Shown here piece by piece: positions 1 to 9,543 of a stretch of DNA of 15,000 bases. Numbering within the stretch: position 1 is the stretch's first letter; each line of letters begins with the position of its first letter. The stretch is taken from contig NC_091555.1 of assembly GCF_042767895.1 (NCBI RefSeq), positions 19,160,921 to 19,175,920 of the forward strand. The letters are read 5' to 3'. The notes under the pieces were generated by a model. The model was given only the letters and a program-made list of their open reading frames with translations, had not been told where the DNA came from and did no database searches. The stretch is from Penaeus vannamei (taxonomy: Eukaryota > Arthropoda > Malacostraca > Decapoda > Penaeidae). A program made the position numbers and the translations under genes.

Positions 1-374
<374 letters not shown>

Positions 375-494
375 CATTACACGTCTCTGACAACAGCCCG
401 TGGCCTTGCGAGTTTTTTAAGATTGTAAACCAAAGTTTCCGCCTTTGCTGTCTTCCTATTGTTTGTCTTTGCCTTGATATTTGCATACTCGTGT

Positions 495-770
495 TTCGCG
501 TCCTCACTTTTTCTCTCTTTCTTTGTCTTCATTCACACGTTCATTACTCCGTTTAGTACCTTATTCCCGGCCCTTTCCACCCCCGTTCCCCAGGGTCTGT
601 TCTCCCTTTCCCACGCCTTTCCTTACCTCCCCCCTCTCCTTTCCCCGTCCCCCACCCCTTCCCCCAACCTCTTCTTCTCTACATTTCACTCTTTTCTTAC
701 GATATGTCCGCCCAGTCTACCTCATCCCCGTACCCCCTCCCCCACCCCTTCTTTCCCTCGTTTATTACTG
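495..770. repeat. Pyrimidine-rich strand-asymmetric tract
   Basis: The + strand is dominated by C and T over roughly 275 bp, with many CCCTTTCC, CCCCAC and CTCTTTC runs and few purines. It is a degenerate polypyrimidine tract, not a clean tandem repeat. Ser/Pro/Leu-rich open frames on the + strand follow from the composition and are not supported as genes. Confidence 0.75.
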
Positions 771-2349
771 TACGTGAACCTGGAGGGCTTACGTTTTACC
801 CTTCTCTCATGTCCGTTCTTTGTCAACGTCGTTCTTCAGGATAATTTCTTTTTTAAGGCGGTCGCTCAAGGGAATATCATAGGATTATTTCGGACGGTTT
901 CTGTGTCTTCATTTTGGCATCGCGGAAGGCGTTCTTTACGTTTTCTGTCTCTGTTTTTGATGTGCCGTGGCGATTATCTCCTCTCTTATCGCCTCATTCC
1001 ACGGAATTTTTATCCTCTTTCATTGGGGTTAAGTGGACGTATGCGTGCCAGGGAAGAGGGAGAAGAGAGGTGCTCCATCAGCTGATTTTGAGCCACATTT
1101 TCCGCCTAAGTGTTGTGGCGGGAGGCGGGTCGCGGGATGAGGAAAGGGAGGAGGGAGGCGTTGTGTATTGCCCCATTATCTTTATTGATAATTTCCGTAA
1201 AGTCCTGTCGCCTTGGCTGGCTCTATTCAGTAATGTAATAAAATGCTCGTTTTTGTGCGAATACGTATGATAACATTATTTGCTTCATTTTTGACGCAAT
1301 GTGTTGTGGGTTTCGTGTTAAGGACTTCCCTTTTCTCTTAAATGCTCAAAAGACAAAGTACAAATATCAGGCTCGTCATTTTCACGGAAACGACTATTAA
1401 TTAATGATTTATTATGATGCGATGTTTGATATCAACGTCAGATCTGTCAAGTACGGGAGAACCCCTCCCCTCCCTCTCCCTCCCCCATCTCCGGACGCAC
1501 GTTAAGGTGGTTCGGGCTGAGCGGCAGATGTACGATAACCAAAAGTTTTCTTCAGTGTAATGCGATGAGTACGGCCTCGTTAACCAAAATTTTATCAGTG
1601 CGATAGGAAAGGACACGCTTTTTAAATAAGGGGAAGGTGTTATTCCGCACAGCAAAGACCAAAACAGCGACGAGAAAGAAAAAGAGATGCGGGTGTAGTT
1701 TCGCCAGGTGAGGGACGGCGAGTACCTCGAAACGTTTCCTCGTGATGAGCCTCAGTCTCCACCTGACTGTTGTAGCGTGTGGACTAGTGTCGGAGTGTCT
1801 CAGACTTGGTTATTAATACAAGGTGTGGGATTTTGTGTCGCATCTTGCAGTTATTGCTTTGTGATTGGTGTGGAGTGTCTGTATGTGTAAAATATGCAGG
1901 GAATCCAGTGTCACATGTGGAGAAAAAACGTTATTTTGCGTGACTTTGGAAATTATGTCAAATAATATACATTGGAAAAAGAGTGACAGTGCTCCATAGT
2001 TTTGAAAGTGTTGTGAGATACTGTATATCAAAATTGTAATGAACCTTCAACAGATAAAATCATACGGTAATTATACCGTTGGTGTTTTAGGGTGTTATTA
2101 TAGACCATCCGGGAATTTCAATAAGTATGGATCTTCCTCTAAAATAACCCTTGGAACAGCTGTCCATGCGTGCGTGTGTATGTGTATGTTACACATACGT
2201 TTAAATACATAACATATATATAAATAAAACGTGCGGGCGAAAACACATAAATGCGAACAAACGATTAAACGTGTGCATCTGTGCTTACTTGAAGAAAATT
2301 GTAACGTGTATTGATTGCCTTGTGTTTTTGTTGACAGAAAATAAGATTT
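771..2349. other. Unique sequence without a supportable gene
   Basis: No recognisable coding exon, RNA gene or mobile element was seen in this 1.6 kb stretch. Open frames are short and appear on both strands. An AATAAA at 1237-1242 is followed within about 10 bp by a T/GT-rich segment, which resembles a polyadenylation signal, but no upstream gene supports it. A short AT-rich segment lies near 2210-2228. Confidence 0.6.
1237..1242 (+). promoter_or_regulatory. Possible polyadenylation signal AATAAA
   Basis: The canonical hexamer is followed closely by a GTTTTTGTG-like U/GU-rich stretch, as expected for a downstream element. The hexamer occurs often by chance in AT-rich DNA and no terminal exon is identified upstream, so this is weak. 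Confidence 0.15.
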
Positions 2350-2352
2350 CGG

Positions 2353-2370
2353 TGAGTCAGTCATGAGTCA
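2353..2370. promoter_or_regulatory. Two tandem AP-1 (TRE) consensus sites
   Basis: TGAGTCA occurs at 2353-2359 and again at 2364-2370, in the same orientation and 11 bp apart, about one helical turn. TGAGTCA is the established binding consensus of Jun/Fos-type bZIP dimers. Two exact copies so close together are unlikely to be a random feature of this composition, but function is not shown. The first copy also overlaps a splice-donor-like GGTGAGT. Confidence 0.4.
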
Positions 2371-2405
2371 CGACGACTCGAGGTACTATACTCACGCGGA
2401 AAAGG

Positions 2406-2411
2406 GCACGT
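2406..2411. promoter_or_regulatory. CACGTG E-box
   Basis: The palindromic bHLH-type E-box lies within GGCACGTGAC, 36 bp after the tandem AP-1 pair. USF/MITF/TFE-like factors bind this core. It is recorded because it falls in the 2350-2610 motif cluster; alone it would be weak. Confidence 0.25.
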
Positions 2412-2529
2412 GACGCACATAATTATCCCACTGTGTTTGCGCCAGGATGTTCGTCCGGTCCCCCGGCTACTTTTGTAACACATCTTAGGAAAATTTAGCT
2501 AAAACAACGTTTGTGCAATCTAAAGGGGA

Positions 2530-2562
2530 TATAAACACTGCAGCCCGAATCCGCATTTAGTC
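2530..2562 (+). promoter_or_regulatory. Possible core promoter: TATA box plus initiator-like TTAGTC
   Basis: TATAAA is at 2530-2535. An initiator-like TTAGTC (one mismatch to the arthropod TCAGTY consensus) places a potential +1 A at 2559, 29 bp from the first T of the TATA box, which is the usual spacing. Upstream lie AP-1 sites and an E-box. Downstream come a palindromic kappaB site and an ATG at 2603. No transcript evidence is available, and the short downstream ORF is unrecognised. Confidence 0.3.
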
Positions 2563-2590
2563 CAACGTTTACTGCCTTGCCTTTTGAGTC

Positions 2591-2610
2591 GGGAATTCCC
2601 TCATGACTCA
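2591..2610. promoter_or_regulatory. Palindromic kappaB site abutting an AP-1 site
   Basis: GGGAATTCCC at 2591-2600 fits the Rel/NF-kappaB consensus GGGRNWYYCC exactly and is a perfect palindrome. TGACTCA (AP-1, reverse orientation) follows at 2604-2610, three bases away. Dorsal and Relish bind such kappaB sites in arthropods. The position is about 32-51 bp downstream of the suggested start site, so it could act as a promoter-proximal or enhancer element. Binding is inferred only from consensus. Confidence 0.35.
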
Positions 2611-2821
2611 CCCATCGAAGGCCGTGTCCCCGTGGTTCTTGGATGACCGTGGCTACTCGGCGCGTCCTGAGAAGATCACGTTCGCCGTAGGAGAGGATTT
2701 CGAAGTGGGGAACCGCTCGCCCGCCCTCCGACGCCTTTCCTGTAGGGGATTAGGGGGCGGTATCGATTGCCTGCAGATCTATGATTGTTACCTATCGAAC
2801 TTCCGACCATGCGCGTATTGA

Positions 2822-4370
2822 TCTGACGAGCACCTGGGCCCAAGACCACGAGAGCAACGCTAAGAGAGGAGGGAGTAAAATCAGATGCGAAAATGAGAAT
2901 ACATTTGGTAGAGTGAGATTCTGAGCCGAGGTGAATTATCTGGTCGAATGTTAGTTTTTGCCTGCTCTCCGCAGACACATCGATCATGCAGCCAAACAAA
3001 AAGAAGTTGCGAGAGGCAGGTTATTTTGAACTGTAATTTGTCCGCCACGCGTTCCGTTAGTCTGCTTTCTGCACGAACTGAAGGAGGGCGATAGGACTTC
3101 CTCGGGATGTTACCAAGAGGGGGGGGGAGGCAGGTAAATGAATGGCAGGAGATTGGTTCCTGCAGGAAGTAGGGTAATGTGAGATGCTGGGTAGGCGGGC
3201 GGGCAGGAGGTGTGGGTGGGTAGCTCGGGTTGTGTGGTCAGCAGTCTTCCTGGGCACGGGTATAAGGCTGTCCTGCCATGTGGCCTCGCCCTCATGCCCT
3301 GTCATTTTCACTCTTGGCATTACCAAAGCTATGTCACTACTAGTTCTTGGGTATAAGTAGGAGGAAGAGGGAGAAATATAGGAAGACGGGAAGACTCGAG
3401 ACCCCGGACACCGCGAGGCCGGTCGAGCCGCGACGGAGCATCCCAGATATGTGGGAGGGCTCGCGTGAGTGAATCAGAGCTCCGAGAAAAGGTGGGCTTG
3501 TTCCTCCGAATTAGGCCCAGGGGCATTAGGCACGAGAGTAGCTAATTTCAATTACATGCTCCATAGAACAGGATGCCAACGGTGTCCCAATTTGCATACC
3601 TCCCGCGCCACCCACCTCCTTTCGCAATTTTCCGCCTAATCTCTGGCCAGATTTCCGAGAGTTTTGTGATTCATTCTGCGGCCGCGACTCGCCACACACT
3701 CGGTGATGGACGCGCGCTCCCTGGGCATCAGTAAGGGCCCGCGGCGTGCCCTGAAAGGTGGTGCTGTGACTTGAGACTCCGCCCTGTGTGGAGGAGAGAG
3801 GGGGTGGATGGAGTGGGAAGGTCGGTGGGGGGACTTAGAGGTCGCCCGGTCGAGTACTGTGGTGTGTGTTGTAAACGGACTGTTGGACTTGAACTGTGGT
3901 CTTTGAGAGGGGTCATATAAGCGTGTAGTTTTTCCCTCGGTTCGGCTTCTTGTGGGGAAGCCCTGTGTAATTTGTATGCGGAACTCGTAATGGATCACAT
4001 AAATATTATGAGGAGCACGGGAACTAGATCATCAAATTTAAAGCTCGGCAGGCTGCGTATTCCCCCTTCGAGATAACGGTTGTCAATCCTCTGTTCTTCC
4101 GTGAACTCAATGGTTAAGATTCCTTATTCCTATTTTTCACGAGAAGGACCATACACGGCTCAGTAGCTTGGTAATTGTTCTTTGTGTGTCTTACAAACGG
4201 CTTGGGATTTGTGAGGTACAGGTAGGCCGTTGGTACCTCGGTTGGCGTGTAATTGTTTTCCAGAGTGAAGAGAGGCTTGTGACCAGGGTGGAGTTCTGTA
4301 GTGGTCCCCGGGGGCCGGGGCTGAGGAACATGAGGGAGAACATGTGTGTTGAAGGGGAGAGAGGGATAGG

Positions 4371-4373
<3 letters not shown>
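2822..4373. other. Unique G-rich sequence without a supportable gene
   Basis: The + strand is relatively G-rich in places. There is a G9 run at 3119-3127. Clustered GGG runs at 3189-3220 and around 3795-3835 could form irregular G-quadruplexes, although at least one loop in 3189-3220 is 10 nt, longer than the usual rule. Short open frames on the minus strand (3057-3326, 3636-3998) are Pro/Ser/His-rich, look compositional, and show no recognisable domain. Confidence 0.5.

Positions 4374-4442
<69 letters not shown>
4374..4442. repeat. (GA)n microsatellite
   Basis: A perfect GA array of about 69 bp begins after GGGAT and runs straight into an AGGAG pentamer array. It is the left part of a 420 bp purine-only-dominated complex. 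Arg-Glu open frames across it are artefacts. Confidence 0.97.
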
Positions 4443-4447
<5 letters not shown>

Positions 4448-4475
4448 GAGAGGAGAGGAGAGGAGAGGAGAGGAG
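4441..4475. repeat. (AGGAG)7 pentanucleotide array
   Basis: Seven exact tandem copies of AGGAG lie directly after the GA array. The pentamer probably arose from a GA array by a one-base insertion followed by slippage; this is inference. It then returns to GA and to the duplicated unit starting at 4481. Confidence 0.95.
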
Positions 4476-4480
4476 AGAGA

Positions 4481-5332
<852 letters not shown>

Positions 5333-5390
5333 TCTGTTAGGATTGTTAACTTTTTCATTATTATTTTATAACCCAATCCACGATCATCGT

Positions 5391-5478
5391 CATCATCATT
5401 TATCAATATCTTCATCATCAACATCATCATTTATCAATATCTTCATCATCAACATCATCATTTATCAATATCATCTTC
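5391..5478. repeat. 31 bp minisatellite, about 2.8 copies, in CAT-rich sequence
   Basis: Units begin with CATCATCATTTATCAATATC at 5391, 5422 and 5453, giving an exact 31 bp period. The first two units are identical and the third diverges after TATCAATATC. CAT/CTT trinucleotide material extends on both sides to about 5530. The reading frames through it encode His/Ile/Ser runs and are not called as genes. Confidence 0.9.
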
Positions 5479-5530
5479 ATCTTCATCAACATCATCATTT
5501 TCTTCACCACCGTCGCCATTATTATTTTTA

Positions 5531-5790
5531 TCACTTAAATTTATCTATATGAGTTTGAATAAGATTTCATCCCATTCCAATTTCTACTTCAGGAAAGCTG
5601 TTATTCATAAGAGACCTGGAAGAGTAGCCAGAGGGACCTTTAAACTTAAATAAGGGTTGTACATTTACATATTTACGACAGTTGCTTACATAACGGAAAA
5701 TTATGTATTTTGATTTGAAGACTTAATGGGTTTGTCGAGCAGGGGCGCGTCGGCTTAAATTTTCGACGCACTTTGGGGCAAACAAGGCAA
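5531..5790. other. Unique sequence, no gene seen
   Basis: This is mixed AT-rich sequence with no recognisable coding or RNA feature. It separates the CAT-rich minisatellite from the TGACG-rich segment that follows. Confidence 0.5.
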
Positions 5791-5794
5791 TCAG

Positions 5795-5930
5795 CGTCAG
5801 CGCACAAGCAAGACGTTGACGAGATAAACCAAGTGTCAGCTCCCACGTCAGCCCGGGACGTCAGGCGAGTTCTGAGGCGGGTATATGACAGATTAATCTA
5901 TGGGACGTGACAGGTGGCAGCAAGTTGACG
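5795..5930. promoter_or_regulatory. Cluster of five TGACG/CGTCA half-sites
   Basis: CGTCA occurs at 5795-5799, 5846-5850 and 5859-5863, and TGACG at 5817-5821 and 5926-5930. The site at 5846 reads TGACGTGGGA on the minus strand, close to the UPRE/XBP1-ATF6 consensus TGACGTGG. An ACGTGAC and a palindromic AGATTAATCT (5890-5899, homeodomain-like) also lie inside. TGACG is the half-site of CREB/ATF/XBP1 bZIP factors. The cluster is suggestive of an enhancer or promoter but rests on motif matches only. Confidence 0.3.
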
Positions 5931-6009
5931 CCCATTTTGGTCAGAGGTTTCGTAGAAGGCAGGCGGGGGCGATGGGCGAGTGGGAAGGTCGCTATGTAGG
6001 TCCTCGTGG

Positions 6010-6350
6010 TCGAGATATTTCCTCTCTTGCTCTCGCTCTCTTTCTCTCTCTGGAAACCTCGTTCTCTTTATCCGCCTTCATCTCCATCTCTTTCTCGCCG
6101 CCTATCCATATCCTCAGTTTGAACCTCTCTTGTTTATTTCGTCGTCTCTTATGTTGCTTCTCATGCTGCCTATTTATCTGTCTCTTTATCCCCCCCCCTC
6201 TCTCTCTCTCTCTTCTCTCTCTTCTCTCTCCCCTCCCCCCTCTCTATCTCTTCTTCCTCCCCTGCCTTCCTCCTTCCCTTAAATCCCTTTCTCCCTCCCT
6301 CTCCATCCCTTCCTCCCCCTTCCCTTTCCTCTCCTCTTCTCCTTTGCCGT
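6010..6350. repeat. CT-rich degenerate polypyrimidine tract
   Basis: The + strand is overwhelmingly C and T, with CTCTCT, CCTCCC and TTCC runs and a C9 run at about 6190-6198. Towards 6350 it becomes CCTTCCC-rich and ends at ACACACACA (6355-6365). Ser/Leu/Pro open frames on + and Arg/Glu/Gly frames on - result from composition. The tract has triplex-forming character in its mirror-symmetric parts. Confidence 0.8.
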
Positions 6351-6467
6351 CTATACACACACACATTTCCCGTGATGTATGTGCGTCGGGCGCCGTGGCC
6401 GGGCCGTGCTGGCGAGGCATTAAGGGGCCAGCGCGTGTCCGGAGATGATGGAGATCTGGGATCCCCA

Positions 6468-6477
6468 AGATGGCGGG
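6468..6477 (+). promoter_or_regulatory. YY1/Pho-like motif AAGATGGCGG
   Basis: CCAAGATGGCGGGAG matches the extended YY1 consensus AANATGGCGG. In animals YY1 (Pho in insects) binds this sequence, often just downstream of a transcription start, and in insects within Polycomb response elements. It is a single match, so the functional claim is weak. Confidence 0.3.
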
Positions 6478-6546
6478 AGGCAATTTATCCCCCCTTATTT
6501 AGTGCGTTCCTCCTTCCGACGTCTTCCACGGTGCGTCCAGACGGTT

Positions 6547-6560
6547 AATGAATATTCATT
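6547..6560. promoter_or_regulatory. 14 bp palindrome containing a POU-dimer-like ATGAATATTCAT
   Basis: The segment is a perfect palindrome of 14 bp. Its core ATGAATATTCAT resembles the palindromic Oct-factor (MORE-type) element, where two POU domains bind face to face. It lies 70 bp after the YY1-like motif. Binding is inferred from consensus only. Confidence 0.25.
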
Positions 6561-6756
6561 GATGACTCCGAGGAACGCACACGCTCTTGCTTGTTGCTAT
6601 CATCCCGTGGCTTGAGGCTCGCAAGCGCTTTGTCGACAATTAGCAAATTACAGGTCGCACTTAGTTGCCAGAGAGATTTTATTGCGTTGAAGATCCCGGC
6701 GCGCCAGACGACCACTTGTTGAGGACTCGATAATTGACGGATCGGAATTGAAGATC

Positions 6757-6837
6757 TGTGTGTGTGTGCACGTATGTATGTATGAATGTGTGTGGTTGCG
6801 TTTATGTATGTATGTATGAATGTGTGTTTGTGTTTAT
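6757..6837. repeat. TG/TATG repeat with a 34 bp internal duplication
   Basis: A short TG run is followed by TATG tetranucleotides. The block TATGTATGTATGAATGTGTG occurs twice, offset by 34 bp (the GAATG element at 6784 and 6818). It is a small local tandem duplication within a degenerate microsatellite. Confidence 0.8.
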
Positions 6838-6899
6838 GGCTTTTTAAAATGAATTCTAACGAGTAGCTATAGGCCTACCACTAGGAAAAGTTTACACGT

Positions 6900-7110
6900 T
6901 TCGCGGCGCCGAAAAGGTAATATCCGACCGAGAGGACATTCCGAGGTTTACCCGCACGCGGCTATTCCTCGGCCGCCCGCATGCGTGATCGCGCTTTCGA
7001 GCTGGCCAGGCCGGTCGTAAATCTTCGGCGGGGTCATTCGGCGAGGCTGTTACCGGAGCTTTCGTAGGCCTCTTGGGAGGTAGTTGGACAGGGGGGGGGG
7101 GCGAGGACGT
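6900..7110. other. CpG-rich segment
   Basis: CpG is dense here (for example GCGGCGCCG, CTCGGCCGCCCGC, CTTCGGCGGGG), in contrast to most of the window. It ends with a G11 run at 7091-7101. A minus-strand frame at 6892-7122 is open and Pro/Arg-rich (about 76 residues), but no start context, splice signal or domain was recognised. It could be a promoter-associated island or part of an exon; only the composition is certain. Confidence 0.5.
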
Positions 7111-7158
7111 CGAGGCGAACAAGTGAAGTCTGTATTTTCAGGATTTTACCAAGATACT

Positions 7159-7231
7159 GTGCGTGTGTGTGTGTGAGTGTGCGTGCGTGCGTGCGTGCGA
7201 TGTGTGTGTATGTGTGTGTGCGTGTGTGTGT
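7159..7231. repeat. GT/TGCG alternating repeat
   Basis: The array mixes GT with five consecutive TGCG tetranucleotides (7180-7199) and a few breaks. All of it is alternating purine-pyrimidine apart from two short interruptions. Thr-His open frames on the minus strand are artefacts. Confidence 0.92.
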
Positions 7232-7239
7232 AACCTTTA

Positions 7240-7670
7240 GGTTTTAAGGACTCCTCCCCACTGTCAAGGCTACTGAAAGTGACAATAGATTTCGGAAATG
7301 TCACCGATTCCAATGAGTAGAATGTCACGCATTCGGCACGCCCGACACTGATTTATTCCCTAACGCCATTTTTTCTGTCCCCGCGAAGAACTCGGGAGGG
7401 AGACTGCCTTTAAGCCTCGACAGCTAAGGGAGCATTCCGTCTTGGGGAGCCCTTTTCCCCTCAACATCTGTGACGCGAAGAGGCATAGCGTAAAGACGAG
7501 GTATTTTGGACCTGCGAATGATAAGATCTCAAAGGGGGGGGGAAGTCACGTAAACACAGGCCAAGACGGGAAGCACGAAATGTCTCAATATGCCTAACTG
7601 TTGGTTCACATCCTCTACCAGACGAAGATGATACAAGGAGTAAAAGAGAAATCCAGGAGGAGGAGGTCAG
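7240..7670. other. Unique sequence, no gene seen
   Basis: This is mixed sequence with a G9 run at 7534-7542. A minus-strand open frame at 7461-7691 is Ser/Pro/Leu-rich and runs into the G/C homopolymer region; no domain was recognised, so it is not called. Confidence 0.5.
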
Positions 7671-7673
7671 TAA

Positions 7674-7758
7674 GGGGGGGGGGGGTTGCAAGGTGTATAA
7701 AGTTTCAGCCTCATGGATGTTGGCGGTTGTGGGAATGACGTAGCAACCCCCCCCCCCC
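7674..7758. repeat. Inverted repeat: G12-TTGC and GCAA-C12 arms
   Basis: The left arm at 7674-7689 is twelve G followed by TTGC. The right arm at 7743-7758 is GCAA followed by C (the full C run is 13 bases, 7747-7759). The arms are perfectly complementary over 16 bp and enclose a 53 bp loop containing TATAAAG. The homopolymer part may be coincidental, but the added TTGC/GCAA match makes a real stem possible. Confidence 0.8.
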
Positions 7759-7830
7759 CACTTCTCTTCATGGTAGTCTGCGTCCTTACGTTTTCATGTA
7801 TTACCCCGAGGATTCTCCGCTGTTTTTTTT

Positions 7831-8308
<478 letters not shown>

Positions 8309-8582
8309 TGTTATTGTACTCTAGAAGTTTTATCATGTCACCAAAAAGCTTCTACCATTTCCAGTCCTTTAGAGTGAAAGCAAAGATCTTAATGGAAATG
8401 AAGGATCAAGGATTTTATTGCTAAAAAGAGATGAAAGATAAACATGAGGATTAGTGCAGACTTGAACTCCTATTTGCGAGCGACGTATGTGTTAAGAAAG
8501 TTAACTCATTAAGTAGCCAGAAAATAGCCGTGACTCATGTGTAGTATCATAAAATTGTGTGGGTCTTGTGGAGTTGCCTGAG

Positions 8583-8781
8583 TATCCACTGCCCACCCTG
8601 ACGCCCACACCCGACACCCAACCCCGCCCACGCCCCAAGACCTCCGCCATGCCCATCCCCATGTTGAAGGCGCTCAACCGCGCCCCTGGTGACCGCAGGA
8701 GCATGGGTGTGGGCGTGCAGTCACCCAAAGTTGTGCCAGAACCTCCGCCCTCATCCATGGTCAGGAAGAGCTGGCATGCAG
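8583..8781 (+). CDS. Probable internal coding exon, proline-rich, product unknown
   Basis: The stretch reads open for 66 codons plus one base and ends at CAG followed by GTAAGC, an excellent splice donor at 8782, so the exon would end in phase 1. Forty-nine of 66 codons end in G or C, unlike the surrounding AT-rich DNA. The peptide is proline-rich (15 of 66) and basic, with PTPDTQPRPRPK near the start and EPPPSSMVRKSW near the end. It looks like a disordered linker, and no domain is recognised. An in-frame TAA at 8550-8552 limits the left side. Possible acceptors are AG at 8572-8573 or 8581-8582, both phase 0 but with weak pyrimidine tracts. Alternatively the ATG at 8649, in a CCGCC context, could begin a first coding exon. 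The neighbouring exons were not found. The minus strand is also open here, so strand is likely but not certain. Confidence 0.45.
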
Positions 8782-8787
8782 GTAAGC

Positions 8788-9300
8788 GTCAGCGGTGTCT
8801 TCGCCTTCAGGAAGAAGAAACTACACACGAAATAGGCGTACTGTGTAGTGGCTTTTTCTAGCACTGTATCAACTTGTTATAATGTTTTGTTATTCATTCT
8901 CCAGATATATAAGTTCTTCCTAGATTATATGATCTCTTATATGTACTTAATTCACTCGTGAAATAAGAAACACTATGCCTTAAGAGTATTTATTTGGTCA
9001 GTATAAACTTTGAGGTTTATCATGTAGGTATGAACAAAATGCTGGCGTGTTCTTTGCCGGGAAGTTTACTAAGTACATTTCCTCAGGGACTTTTTGTTCC
9101 GTTATATTACATTTTTGGTATTATTTACTTTTTTGTTGCTTACGTCACTTGTAACCATTTGCTCACTCTATACTGCTACCTTTCTGCAACACGTTCATAT
9201 GAAGTAGTCTAGCTTATTATCTCTTATTTCTTATTATGCTCCTTATGTCTTAGCTGACATCGCTTTGAGAGAGTCGGCTTATTAGTGACAGCCCCTCATC
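8788..9300. other. AT-rich unique sequence, possibly intron
   Basis: After the splice donor at 8782 the sequence becomes AT-rich with short, stop-interrupted frames. If the 8583-8781 exon is real, this is the start of its downstream intron. A small ORF at 8994-9212 has a non-ATG start and hydrophobic, AT-driven composition and is not called. Confidence 0.45.
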
Positions 9301-9543
9301 GGCGGTGTCAGTAGGAACACCAATAATTTGCCTTTTTGCGATGGTGGCCCGAGGCGTCCGGAATCATCAGCGACGGTTCATACAATCCTTAGATCGCCTG
9401 TGGCCCTTCAGCAGCTCTTCACGGCCACTCATTTCCTCGAGACAAAACTGCGCGCCGGTGTGGTCTGGGCCGAGGCGAGGGAACTGCTGCGGCTGTTGGA
9501 GAATTCCGCGGAAACGAGATGTTTGCGGGACTCTTTTCGGTGA

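Noticed and set aside
2338..2351. 14 nt segment between acceptor-like TTGTTGACAG and donor-like GGTGAGT
   Set aside because: As a microexon it would be extremely short. The donor bases overlap an exact AP-1 site, and no flanking exons were found. Chance is more likely.
3189..3220. G-quadruplex at clustered GGG runs
   Set aside because: One loop is 10 nt, outside the usual 1-7 nt rule, so the call is weak; noted only in the region description.
5900..6448. 182-residue + strand ORF starting at ATG 5900
   Set aside because: The first 40 residues are mixed, but the rest is a translation of the CT-rich tract. No domain, donor or conservation evidence supports it.
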